Below, in pieces: positions 8,253-14,210 of a DNA stretch of 23,277 nt (position 1 is the stretch's first letter; the number at the start of each line of letters is the position of its first letter). Position numbers and translations under genes: made by a program. The notes beneath the pieces are model-generated. The model was not told the origin of the DNA. It saw only the letters and a program-made list of their open reading frames with translations, and did not search any database. Origin of the DNA: an uncultured Lachnospiraceae bacterium (GTDB lineage: Bacteria > Bacillota > Clostridia > Lachnospirales > Lachnospiraceae); the NCBI GenBank assembly GCA_910587715.1, contig CAJUMV010000056.1, positions 1 through 23,277 of the forward strand. The letters run 5' to 3'.

Positions 8253-9443
8253 CTAGCTCACATAATTGTCAAAATATCCCTGAATCAAAACCACCGGCGT
8301 GCCCTTGTCGCCCGAACCGCTAGTCAGGTCGCACAGAGAACCTATCAAATCCGTCAGCCGTCTGGGCGTTGTGCCCTGAGACGCCATATCGCCCACCAGA
8401 TTATCCTTCTTCTCCCTGATGCGGTCGGAAATCGCCTCTTTGAGCGCCTCGCCGGACAGGTCCTTAAAGTCATTGTCCGCCAGATATTTTAATTTCACTT
8501 CATTGGGCGTACCTTCCAGTCCCGGCGTGCTTGCCGGGGAAACACAGGGGTCTGCAAGCTCCCAAATCTTTCCTACCGGATCCTTGAACGCGCCGTCACC
8601 GTACACCATCACTTCCACATGTTTACCGGTTCTGTCAAGAACAGCCTTCTGGATATCCATCACCAAATCGGTACATTCCCTCGGGAACAGCTTGATCGTG
8701 TCCTCGGTGGACTTATTAGAGCCAAGCAGACCGTATTTTTCATTGCATCCGCTGCCATTCACAGGCTGGTTGAGAATATCGTCCAGTCCAGCCACCACTT
8801 CCGCACCCGCGTCCCTGAGAAGCCTCTTTGTGCGCGCCCTCGTGTGAATATCGCAGTTTATCACTTTCTTTGTATAAGGAAGAATGCTGCGGCAGTCATT
8901 GGCAAAGATAACCTCCACCTCCGCGCCCGCCTCTTTGATCAGCTCCTCATAATACGCTACGTAATCCACTCCGGTAAACGGATGTTTATTCTCTCCAAAA
9001 AGTTCGCGGTACTTTTCCAGTGTCAGCACATCGCTGTATGGATTGACACCCGCCTCATCCAGCTGATCCAGCGAAACAAGTTCGTTGCCCACCTCATCGC
9101 TGGGATAACTGAGCATCAGCACAATCTTCTTCGCGCCCATCGCGATTCCTCTTAAGCAGATCGCAAAACGGTTTCTCGACAAAATCGGGAAAATCACGCC
9201 AACCGTCTCACCGCCAAGCTTTTCCCTCACATCCTGGGCTATCGCCTCCACCGTGGCATAGTTTCCCTGTGCCCTCGCCACGATAGACTCCGTCACCGCA
9301 ATCACATCTCTGTCGCGAATCTCGAATCCTTCCGCCTCAGATGCCTCCATCACGCTGTCTACAACAATCTTCGTCAAATCATCGCCTTTTCTGATAATCG
9401 GGCAGCGAATCCCCCTTGATACCGTTCCCACTTTTCTTTCCAT
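8253..9443 (-). CDS. CofE-like protein (coenzyme F420-0:L-glutamate ligase family)
   Basis: A 396-residue cytoplasmic protein related to F420-0:gamma-glutamyl ligase, which joins glutamate to a phospholactyl acceptor using GTP. Family-like stretches are VGTVSRGIRCPIIRKGDDL, VIAVTESIVARAQGNYATVE, FPILSRNRFAICLRGIAMGA, VMVYGDGAFKDPVGKIWELA and DLIGSLCDLTSGSGDKGTPV. The protein is longer than the roughly 250-residue archaeal CofE. No other F420 biosynthesis gene is in the window, and Clostridia of this kind are not usual F420 producers, so the true acceptor is probably something else. The ATG at 9443 has AGAAGGGA upstream. It is the first gene of the methyl-cycle cluster and divergent from a MerR gene. 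Family assignment is firm; function is unknown. Confidence 0.82.
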   Translation of the reverse strand: MERKVGTVSRGIRCPIIRKGDDLTKIVVDSVMEASEAEGFEIRDRDVIAVTESIVARAQGNYATVEAIAQDVREKLGGETVGVIFPILSRNRFAICLRGIAMGAKKIVLMLSYPSDEVGNELVSLDQLDEAGVNPYSDVLTLEKYRELFGENKHPFTGVDYVAYYEELIKEAGAEVEVIFANDCRSILPYTKKVINCDIHTRARTKRLLRDAGAEVVAGLDDILNQPVNGSGCNEKYGLLGSNKSTEDTIKLFPRECTDLVMDIQKAVLDRTGKHVEVMVYGDGAFKDPVGKIWELADPCVSPASTPGLEGTPNEVKLKYLADNDFKDLSGEALKEAISDRIREKKDNLVGDMASQGTTPRRLTDLIGSLCDLTSGSGDKGTPVVLIQGYFDNYVS

Positions 9444-9573
9444 CTGTTAATCCCTTCTCTCTTGCAAAATGATTTCTTTCCGGACAGGGAACGCGCTGTT
9501 TCCCATCCTCTCTTATTTTTACAAAAAAGAGGGGAAAAATCAATAAATTACTGCAATAAAATATAAAAATCTC

Positions 9574-9604
9574 TTGACCCTCACACTGCGTCATAGTGTA
9601 CAGT
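9574..9604 (+). promoter_or_regulatory. MerR-type promoter and operator
   Basis: TTGACC (-35, 9574-9579) and TACAGT (-10, 9599-9604) are separated by 19 bp, the long spacer typical of MerR-activated promoters. Inside it lies the dyad ACACT (9583-9587) / AGTGT (9595-9599). It precedes the MerR gene by 52 bases, so the regulator probably controls itself, and perhaps the divergent CofE-like operon. Confidence 0.75.
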
Positions 9605-9656
9605 GTTCTTATCGGGAACAGGAAACCATGTAAACTGCTCTGACAAGGAGGAAAAC

Positions 9657-10508
9657 ATGAGAACGGTAAAGGAACTTTCAGACCTCACAGGTATCAGCGT
9701 GCGCACGCTCCACTACTACGACCAGATCGGGCTGCTTACACCCACGGCGAAAAGTGAAGCGGGATACCGGCTTTATGACGATAAAGCGCTGGAAACCTTA
9801 CAGCAGATTTTGTTTTTCCGCGAGTTTGACCTTCCCTTAAAGAAGATCAAAGCCATCATGGACGACCCTGCTCTCGACCAGAAGCAAATATTACAGATGC
9901 AGCGGGATATGCTGGTGGCACAGAAAACGCGTACAGAGCGTTTAATCGCCAGCATTGACGATATTCTGAAAGGAGAGAATAAAATGGATTTTGCAATTTT
10001 CAACAGAGCAGAAATAGAGGAGATGTTTGACAACATGTACTCGCAGATGCCGGAGCATATCCGCCGGATTGCCATTGACGAATTTGGCGGCGCAGAAAAA
10101 TGGCGGGCACATTATATCGAAATGCTGTCTTCGGAACAGATGCAGAAAGCTTATGCAAAGGTCATCGAGTGGTACGGCGGAAAGGAAGCTTATCAGGATG
10201 CCGCAAAACACCCGATGAGCAAAGAAGCCGTAGAAAGCTACAAGCGCAGGACCGACACTATCCTGCGCAAACTTGCCGCAAAGCGGAGCTGTCCCATAGA
10301 TTCCTTTGAAGTCAAGGAAATCGTAGGCGAGTACGGCTTTGTGATGAAGCAGGCTGCAGGCATTAAAAAGGAGCGGGATTTTATGCTCGCTCACGCGGAC
10401 TTTTACCGCAAGGAGCCCCTGCAGTCCAGGCTGGATCAGGAATACGGCGAGGGATGCGCTGCGTTTTTTGCGGACGCGATTGAAACATTTTATCAGAAGT
10501 CAGAATAA
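9657..10508 (+). CDS. MerR-family transcriptional regulator with TipAS-like C-terminal domain
   Basis: A 283-residue DNA-binding regulator. The N-terminal winged helix is clear: RTVKELSDLTGISVRTLHYY then DQIGLL and GYRLYDDKALETLQQILFFR, followed by a dimerisation coiled coil to about residue 115. The remaining 165 residues are helical and resemble the ligand-binding TipAS domain of TipA-type regulators, which bind hydrophobic or antibiotic-like molecules. The ATG at 9657 is chosen over an open upstream extension because AAGGAGGAAAAC directly precedes it and the HTH begins there. Its own promoter has a 19-bp spacer with a dyad. No efflux or resistance gene is adjacent; the nearest possible targets are itself and the divergent CofE-like gene. 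Confidence 0.88.
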   Translation: MRTVKELSDLTGISVRTLHYYDQIGLLTPTAKSEAGYRLYDDKALETLQQILFFREFDLPLKKIKAIMDDPALDQKQILQMQRDMLVAQKTRTERLIASIDDILKGENKMDFAIFNRAEIEEMFDNMYSQMPEHIRRIAIDEFGGAEKWRAHYIEMLSSEQMQKAYAKVIEWYGGKEAYQDAAKHPMSKEAVESYKRRTDTILRKLAAKRSCPIDSFEVKEIVGEYGFVMKQAAGIKKERDFMLAHADFYRKEPLQSRLDQEYGEGCAAFFADAIETFYQKSE

Positions 10509-10521
10509 AAACATAAAACAC

Positions 10522-10547
10522 GGGCGGGTTATCCGAAACACCCGCCC
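10522..10547 (+). terminator. hairpin after the MerR gene
   Basis: GGGCGGGT (10522-10529) and ACCCGCCC (10540-10547) form an 8-bp GC-rich stem with a 10-base loop, 13 bases after the MerR stop codon. There is no T-run, so it may be a weak or factor-assisted terminator. Confidence 0.5.
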
Positions 10548-10992
10548 CATTCGGCAGACTGTTGGTGAAAATAGATGCCCATTTTAGAATTACATTTTTA
10601 TCTACACGGACTATCTGTACATCAGATGCAATCGTATACCACAGTCCTGTTTTTTTGCCCACGGTAAATTCCAAAACCTGCAAGGACAGCAAACAAGCCC
10701 AAAACGAAAACCGCCATAATCGGATAGCTGACACACATGCCAAACACATCAAAAACCTTAAATTCTCCTCGCTTTTCATCAATAAAAAGTCAAGGAGATA
10801 ATACTTCCTAAAAATAGGCGCACTATCCCCCTAAAGGGGATAAATGCTTCCTTTCTGCAGTTGAATATTTACGTTTTTCCAAATCATAACAAACCTCTTA
10901 TTGGTCATCCTTTATAGACAATTCTCCGCGGCTGTCTTTGGACATTATAACACATAATGGATTATTTGTCCTGACAGTTTTTGAAGAACTCC
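10548..10992. other. gene-poor stretch with possible remnants of a small minus-strand gene
   Basis: No convincing full gene is seen. On the minus strand a promoter-like pair (AGGACA, 17 bp, TATAAT, at 10972-10944) is followed by GAGG and ATG at 10887, opening only 18 codons before a TAG. A second tiny ORF, 10747-10622 (GTG start, 41 residues), reads like a one-pass membrane peptide: SYPIMAVFVLGLFAVLAGFG followed by IYRGQKNRTVVYD. The two lie in different frames, as in a decayed small membrane-protein gene. A 133-codon minus-strand frame across the region has poor protein character and runs antisense into the MerR gene. Confidence 0.3.
10944..10972 (-). promoter_or_regulatory. possible minus-strand promoter
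   Basis: A perfect TATAAT (10944-10949 on the minus strand) has AGGACA (4 of 6 matches to the -35 consensus) 17 bp upstream. GGACA / TGTCC repeats flank the region. It lies just beyond the GNAT stop codon and would drive the small remnant ORFs on the same strand. Confidence 0.35.
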
Positions 10993-11523
10993 TTATATTT
11001 GCACCGCAACTCTATATATATCCGCCGTTTCGCCCTCATAATCAAAACTCCGCTCATACACGCCGTCATTTTTCTGTATGACTTTTACAGACGCGGTATT
11101 TTCTTTTTCGACAGAAATATGAAGTTCCTTCATTCCCGCTCTTTCCGCCACCTGTAAAAGCTGATGCAGCATCTCCGTGGCATATCCCTTTTTTCTTTCC
11201 GAGGGGCGCACGCTGTAACCGCAGTTCCCCAAATCCTTCAAGAAATCATTCAGCGTATGCCGCAAATCAATGATTCCGACAATCCTGCCGTCGCTCTTTC
11301 TCACCGCGAAAAAGGTGTCTGTAACCACCCAGCTTTCATTTACCGTTCTAGGGTCGGTGTTGCGCGTTACGGCAGTCAGCCACTCCTCATAACTCTCCGT
11401 CTTGTCGAAAAGCTCACTTCCGTAAATAATCTTTTCTCCGTGCCGGAAATGTTCTTCGCGGTATGCGAGCGCTTCTTCCTTGTGTTCTAAAGCGGGTCTT
11501 ACTAAACAAATCTCATTTTTCAT
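10993..11523 (-). CDS. GNAT-family N-acetyltransferase (RimJ/RimL-like)
   Basis: A 176-residue acetyltransferase that moves the acetyl group of acetyl-CoA to an amine, substrate unknown. The acetyl-CoA loop (motif A) reads GYSVRPSERKKGYATEML, preceded by the central strand GRIVGIIDLRH. It ends with the usual LHISVEKENTASVKVIQKNDG segment. The length is normal for the family. The ATG at 11523 overlaps the TGA of the TetR gene (ATGA), and GGAGGAGG lies just upstream, so it is translationally coupled to that repressor. Coupling suggests acetylation of a compound that the TetR protein senses, but this is inference. Confidence 0.88.
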   Translation of the reverse strand: MKNEICLVRPALEHKEEALAYREEHFRHGEKIIYGSELFDKTESYEEWLTAVTRNTDPRTVNESWVVTDTFFAVRKSDGRIVGIIDLRHTLNDFLKDLGNCGYSVRPSERKKGYATEMLHQLLQVAERAGMKELHISVEKENTASVKVIQKNDGVYERSFDYEGETADIYRVAVQI

Positions 11524-12113
11524 GTCAAAACCTCCTCCGGCAGCAAAAGCCTCTCTATTTCCTTCCTTATTTGGGCGGGAATATCCCAATCCAAATCCAT
11601 CAGCCGACTGTACATCCGCACGCCCTGATACGCAAACACAAGCACATGAAAAACCGATTCCGGATTTACGCGTCTTAATTCTTTCGTACCCATTCCATAG
11701 TCAATAAGTGCGTTCCATGTAGATTTTGAAATCTCATACTGCCTTTTGACGGAATTATCCTCTTTCGGAATTGCCGGATTGCTGTAATATTCACAAATGG
11801 CAAGACTGAGAGAATTTTCGTAGTCATTCATCTCCTTTTCATATTTTGAAAGGAGTCCCTCCAATATCTCAACCGCCGGAACCTTCTGCTCTATTTTCAT
11901 AAATACTTCATCCTTCTGTTTGGCGGAAAAAGTATCGATAATCTCCTGAAAAATCTGCCCGGTACTTTCATAATGGCGGTACAATCCTCCGCGGCTTAAG
12001 CCCGTCCTCTCGCAGATGTCTTTCATGGTAACTTCTTTAAATCCCTTTTCCGCAAAAAGCCGGTACGCCGCATCTCGAATTTCCTGTTTTGTCTTGTCTC
12101 CCCTCAGACTCAT
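11520..12113 (-). CDS. TetR/AcrR-family transcriptional regulator
   Basis: A 197-residue repressor. The N-terminal helix-turn-helix is typical: TKQEIRDAAYRLFAEKGFKE, then VTMKDICERTGLSRGGLYRHY, with ligand-binding helices after about residue 60. Length is standard. The start at 12113 follows a G-rich ribosome binding site (GGGGGGA). Its promoter carries two related 16-bp dyads, so autorepression is very likely. The gene overlaps the following GNAT gene by four bases, and the pair forms one transcript. The inducer is unknown. Confidence 0.9.
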   Translation of the reverse strand: MSLRGDKTKQEIRDAAYRLFAEKGFKEVTMKDICERTGLSRGGLYRHYESTGQIFQEIIDTFSAKQKDEVFMKIEQKVPAVEILEGLLSKYEKEMNDYENSLSLAICEYYSNPAIPKEDNSVKRQYEISKSTWNALIDYGMGTKELRRVNPESVFHVLVFAYQGVRMYSRLMDLDWDIPAQIRKEIERLLLPEEVLT

Positions 12114-12166
12114 GCGAATCCCCCCTGTCCACGCGGTTTACTTCCAGTTGTTGTATTCTTCATTTT

Positions 12167-12216
12167 GCAACACTTGTGTCGCTTTCCATTATGCGACATG
12201 TGCGTCGCTTTGTCAA
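12167..12216 (-). promoter_or_regulatory. TetR gene promoter with two tandem operators
   Basis: On the minus strand TTGACA (12216-12211) and CATAAT (12193-12188) are 17 bp apart. Two matching dyads of the form GCGAC-N6-GTYGC occupy the site. Operator A (12193-12208) lies in the spacer and operator B (12167-12182) covers the expected transcription start; their centres are 26 bp apart. Occupancy would block RNA polymerase, which fits autorepression by the TetR protein encoded downstream. Confidence 0.7.
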
Positions 12217-12243
12217 GAAAAAAATGATGTCAGATTATTAAAC

Positions 12244-12271
12244 TTGCTAATCACCATAAAAATGCTAAAAT
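12244..12271 (+). promoter_or_regulatory. probable promoter of the SLATT / HD-ATPase operon
   Basis: TTGCTA (12244-12249) and TAAAAT (12266-12271) with a 16-bp spacer lie about 135 bases before the SLATT gene. It is divergent from the TetR promoter. The long leader that results contains a four-codon ORF (ATG at 12292) and a terminator-like hairpin. Confidence 0.45.
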
Positions 12272-12340
12272 GACGTATAAGTTGTTGAGGTATGGCAAAT
12301 GTGTAAAGGGGAATTTGGGGGAATAATATTTAAACCACTC

Positions 12341-12378
12341 AACACCATTATAAGCAGAAGGCTTACGATGGTGTTTTT
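12341..12378 (+). terminator. terminator-like hairpin in the leader of the SLATT operon
   Basis: AACACCAT (12341-12348) pairs with ATGGTGTT (12368-12375), with an inner stem TAAGC / GCTTA (12351-12355, 12361-12365) and a T-run at 12374-12378. It lies 28 bases before the SLATT start codon and after the only plausible plus-strand promoter. It could be an attenuator that limits transcription of the operon, or a terminator left at the edge of an inserted module. Confidence 0.6.
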
Positions 12379-12406
12379 GTGATGGGAAAAAGGGGGAGGG
12401 GTAAAC

Positions 12407-12901
12407 ATGAAAAGAAAATCAGAATTGACCAATCTGTACTTTTTGGAAATGAATCTGGCACAGAAAATGAATAAAGATGAGTATTTCAGAATAATGCACA
12501 ATTATGTACAGTATTATTATAAGCGGGCAAACTTATACAAAATATGGTATTTAAGCTTAAGTGTCACTAAACTTCTGATTTTGGCTATGATTCCGGTAAG
12601 TCAGACTTTTGCCGGATTATCCGCCCTACCCTGGATCGCGGCAGGAGCATCCTCTTTGTGCATTCCGCTTGAATCCGTCACAGAATTGTTTCGCATGAAG
12701 GAAAAATGGGTTTTGTACCGCAAAGTAGGAAATGATCTGATGCGCGAAGGACGGCAATATGCAATGAAGGCAGGGGGATATCAAGACGGCGATGAAGAGA
12801 AAAACTTCCGAGTATTTGTAACAAATGCAGAAAATATTATTAATGAAGAGTCCTCCTCATGGAAGCAGATGATACAGAACATAAAGTCGGAAAAGGTGTA
12901 A
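12407..12901 (+). CDS. SLATT / DUF4231-like two-TM protein, candidate membrane effector
   Basis: A 164-residue protein matching the SLATT layout (SMODS- and SLOG-associating two-TM domain). A helical N-terminus with YYYKRANLYKIWYLSLSV leads into TM1 (about 47-66) and TM2 (about 70-88). The conserved MKEKWVLYRKVGNDLMREGR, an acidic linker and NAENIINEESSSW follow. SLATT proteins are predicted pore-forming effectors in bacterial conflict systems, acting at the membrane when a partner senses infection. The start has AGGGGGAGGGG upstream. The next gene starts 19-28 bases downstream and encodes an HD plus Hsp90-like ATPase protein, a plausible sensor/regulator. Base composition is visibly A-rich compared with the flanking genes, which suggests transfer. 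The family call rests on pattern recognition, not a search. Confidence 0.75.
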   Translation: MKRKSELTNLYFLEMNLAQKMNKDEYFRIMHNYVQYYYKRANLYKIWYLSLSVTKLLILAMIPVSQTFAGLSALPWIAAGASSLCIPLESVTELFRMKEKWVLYRKVGNDLMREGRQYAMKAGGYQDGDEEKNFRVFVTNAENIINEESSSWKQMIQNIKSEKV

Positions 12902-12929
12902 AAAAATAAAGAAAAAGGGAATGATTACA

Positions 12930-14210
12930 ATGGAAGAAAGAGAACGCAGTTATCATATGCCAGTCGATCTGGAAAGACATTTGGAAAATCTGGCAGAGAG
13001 TTATCCGAAGGTAAAGGAGTTACATGGTTTATGGCTTCTACTGCGAAAAAGGATTGAGGAGGAGCTGACGCATTGCGGCAGTATCTTTGTCAATTACAGT
13101 CTGCATGACGGGAGTCACAGCAGAACCGTTATTCAGGCTGTGGAACGGTTTTTGGGAGAGGAGCGTATCTGCCGGCTGTCGGCAACGGATACGTTTATGC
13201 TGCTGGCATGTATCTATTCCCATGACTATGGAATGTCCCAGACATTTAATAAAATATATGATATTCTGGGAAGCGCTGATTTTCAGACATTTTTGAATAA
13301 AATGGCCAAAAACAAACAGTGGATGGAAAAAGAGGACGAGCAGGCGATACATAATCTACTTCAATATTTAGGTAAAGAAAAAGCAAATATTCCTTTGAAT
13401 GACCTTTATTATTCCATTATGCTGGTAGTACAACTCTATCTGCGTCCTGAGCATTGGAAGGGCGTGCTTGGCATCAAACATGATTTTGAGGGACTTTTTC
13501 AGGGACACCTGAAAAAACGTTTTATTTGCGGCGCTGAGGGAATTACGGAAATTTGTATGTGTCACGGGCAGCCCATAGAGCATATTCTTAAGTTATCATA
13601 CCATGCGGATGGAATGGCAGGAGATAAATATCATCCCCGGTTTATTGCCTCCATGTTACGGCTGGGAGATTCTCTTGATCTGGACAACGGACGTTTTCCC
13701 ATGCGGTTTGTACGCGAAGCTGCATTGAACAGAAATATTATACCCAGACTGTCTCTGCTGCATTTCCGTAAGCATAAAGCCATATCACATTTACTGATCA
13801 CACCGGAAGCAATAGAGATTACAGCCCATTGTGTTTCCGAACAGACAGACGGAAACGAGGAAAACAGGCATAAAAGAGAGGTACTGGAGGAACGCGCCAG
13901 ACAAGAAAGCTATGAAGCAGCCTCACTTGTATACGAGTGGACAGAAGGGCTCACGAAAGAATGCGAAAATATCGTAATGAATTGGATTCAGATAGCACAG
14001 CCGGATTTCGGCAACCCGCCTGCACATCCCCAGGTCATCATCTATGTGGATGGCGAAGAATACATATCTGAAAACCGACCGCTTCAAATGCGAATGCCTC
14101 ACGAACGTGTGATGAAGCTTTTAGAAGGGATCAGTATCTATGAAGAGAGGTATGTGGGGATTCGGGAAATGCTGCAGAATGCCATAGACACTTCTCTTCT
14201 GCAGCTTTAG
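12930..14210 (+). CDS. HD-domain and N-terminal part of Hsp90/GHKL-type ATPase, ended by in-frame TAG
   Basis: The first part of a large protein whose frame continues past a TAG to 16367. Residue numbers count from the in-frame ATG at 12921. An HD phosphohydrolase domain covers about 50-260: YSLHDGSHSRTV (H66), YSHDYGMS (H101, D102) and MLRLGDSLDLDNGR (D250) are the metal ligands in order. Near the end VGIREMLQNAIDTS (E416, N420, D423) is the N-box of a GHKL/Hsp90-type ATPase. The stop follows seven residues later, before the G1 box, so this product would have an incomplete ATPase fold. The ATG at 12930 is preferred to 12921 because AAGGGA is spaced nine bases from it. HD domains of this sort occur with Hsp90-like ATPases in predicted conflict systems. 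Confidence 0.72.
   Translation: MEERERSYHMPVDLERHLENLAESYPKVKELHGLWLLLRKRIEEELTHCGSIFVNYSLHDGSHSRTVIQAVERFLGEERICRLSATDTFMLLACIYSHDYGMSQTFNKIYDILGSADFQTFLNKMAKNKQWMEKEDEQAIHNLLQYLGKEKANIPLNDLYYSIMLVVQLYLRPEHWKGVLGIKHDFEGLFQGHLKKRFICGAEGITEICMCHGQPIEHILKLSYHADGMAGDKYHPRFIASMLRLGDSLDLDNGRFPMRFVREAALNRNIIPRLSLLHFRKHKAISHLLITPEAIEITAHCVSEQTDGNEENRHKREVLEERARQESYEAASLVYEWTEGLTKECENIVMNWIQIAQPDFGNPPAHPQVIIYVDGEEYISENRPLQMRMPHERVMKLLEGISIYEERYVGIREMLQNAIDTSLLQL
14208..14210 (+). other. single in-frame TAG codon splitting the HD-ATPase protein
   Basis: Frame zero from 12921 has no stop other than this TAG until the TAA at 16365-16367. Codons 14211-14372 between the TAG and the first downstream GTG are open and read like ordinary protein (SNLLQNKYSFCGLSKNRAKE, DLWDLLWNIEQ). 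The ATPase N-box lies before the stop and the G1 box after it. A nonsense mutation is the simplest reading; recoding or sequencing error are alternatives. Confidence 0.9.

Noticed and set aside
10381..10782. 133-codon minus-strand frame
   Set aside because: Trp/Cys-rich, partly antisense to the MerR gene, and no family resemblance; a different frame in the same DNA looks more protein-like.
14208..14210. Genome-wide TAG reassignment
   Set aside because: Other genes in the window, such as the beta-xylosidase (3164-3166) and the CofE-like gene (8253-8255), end in TAG at family-typical lengths.
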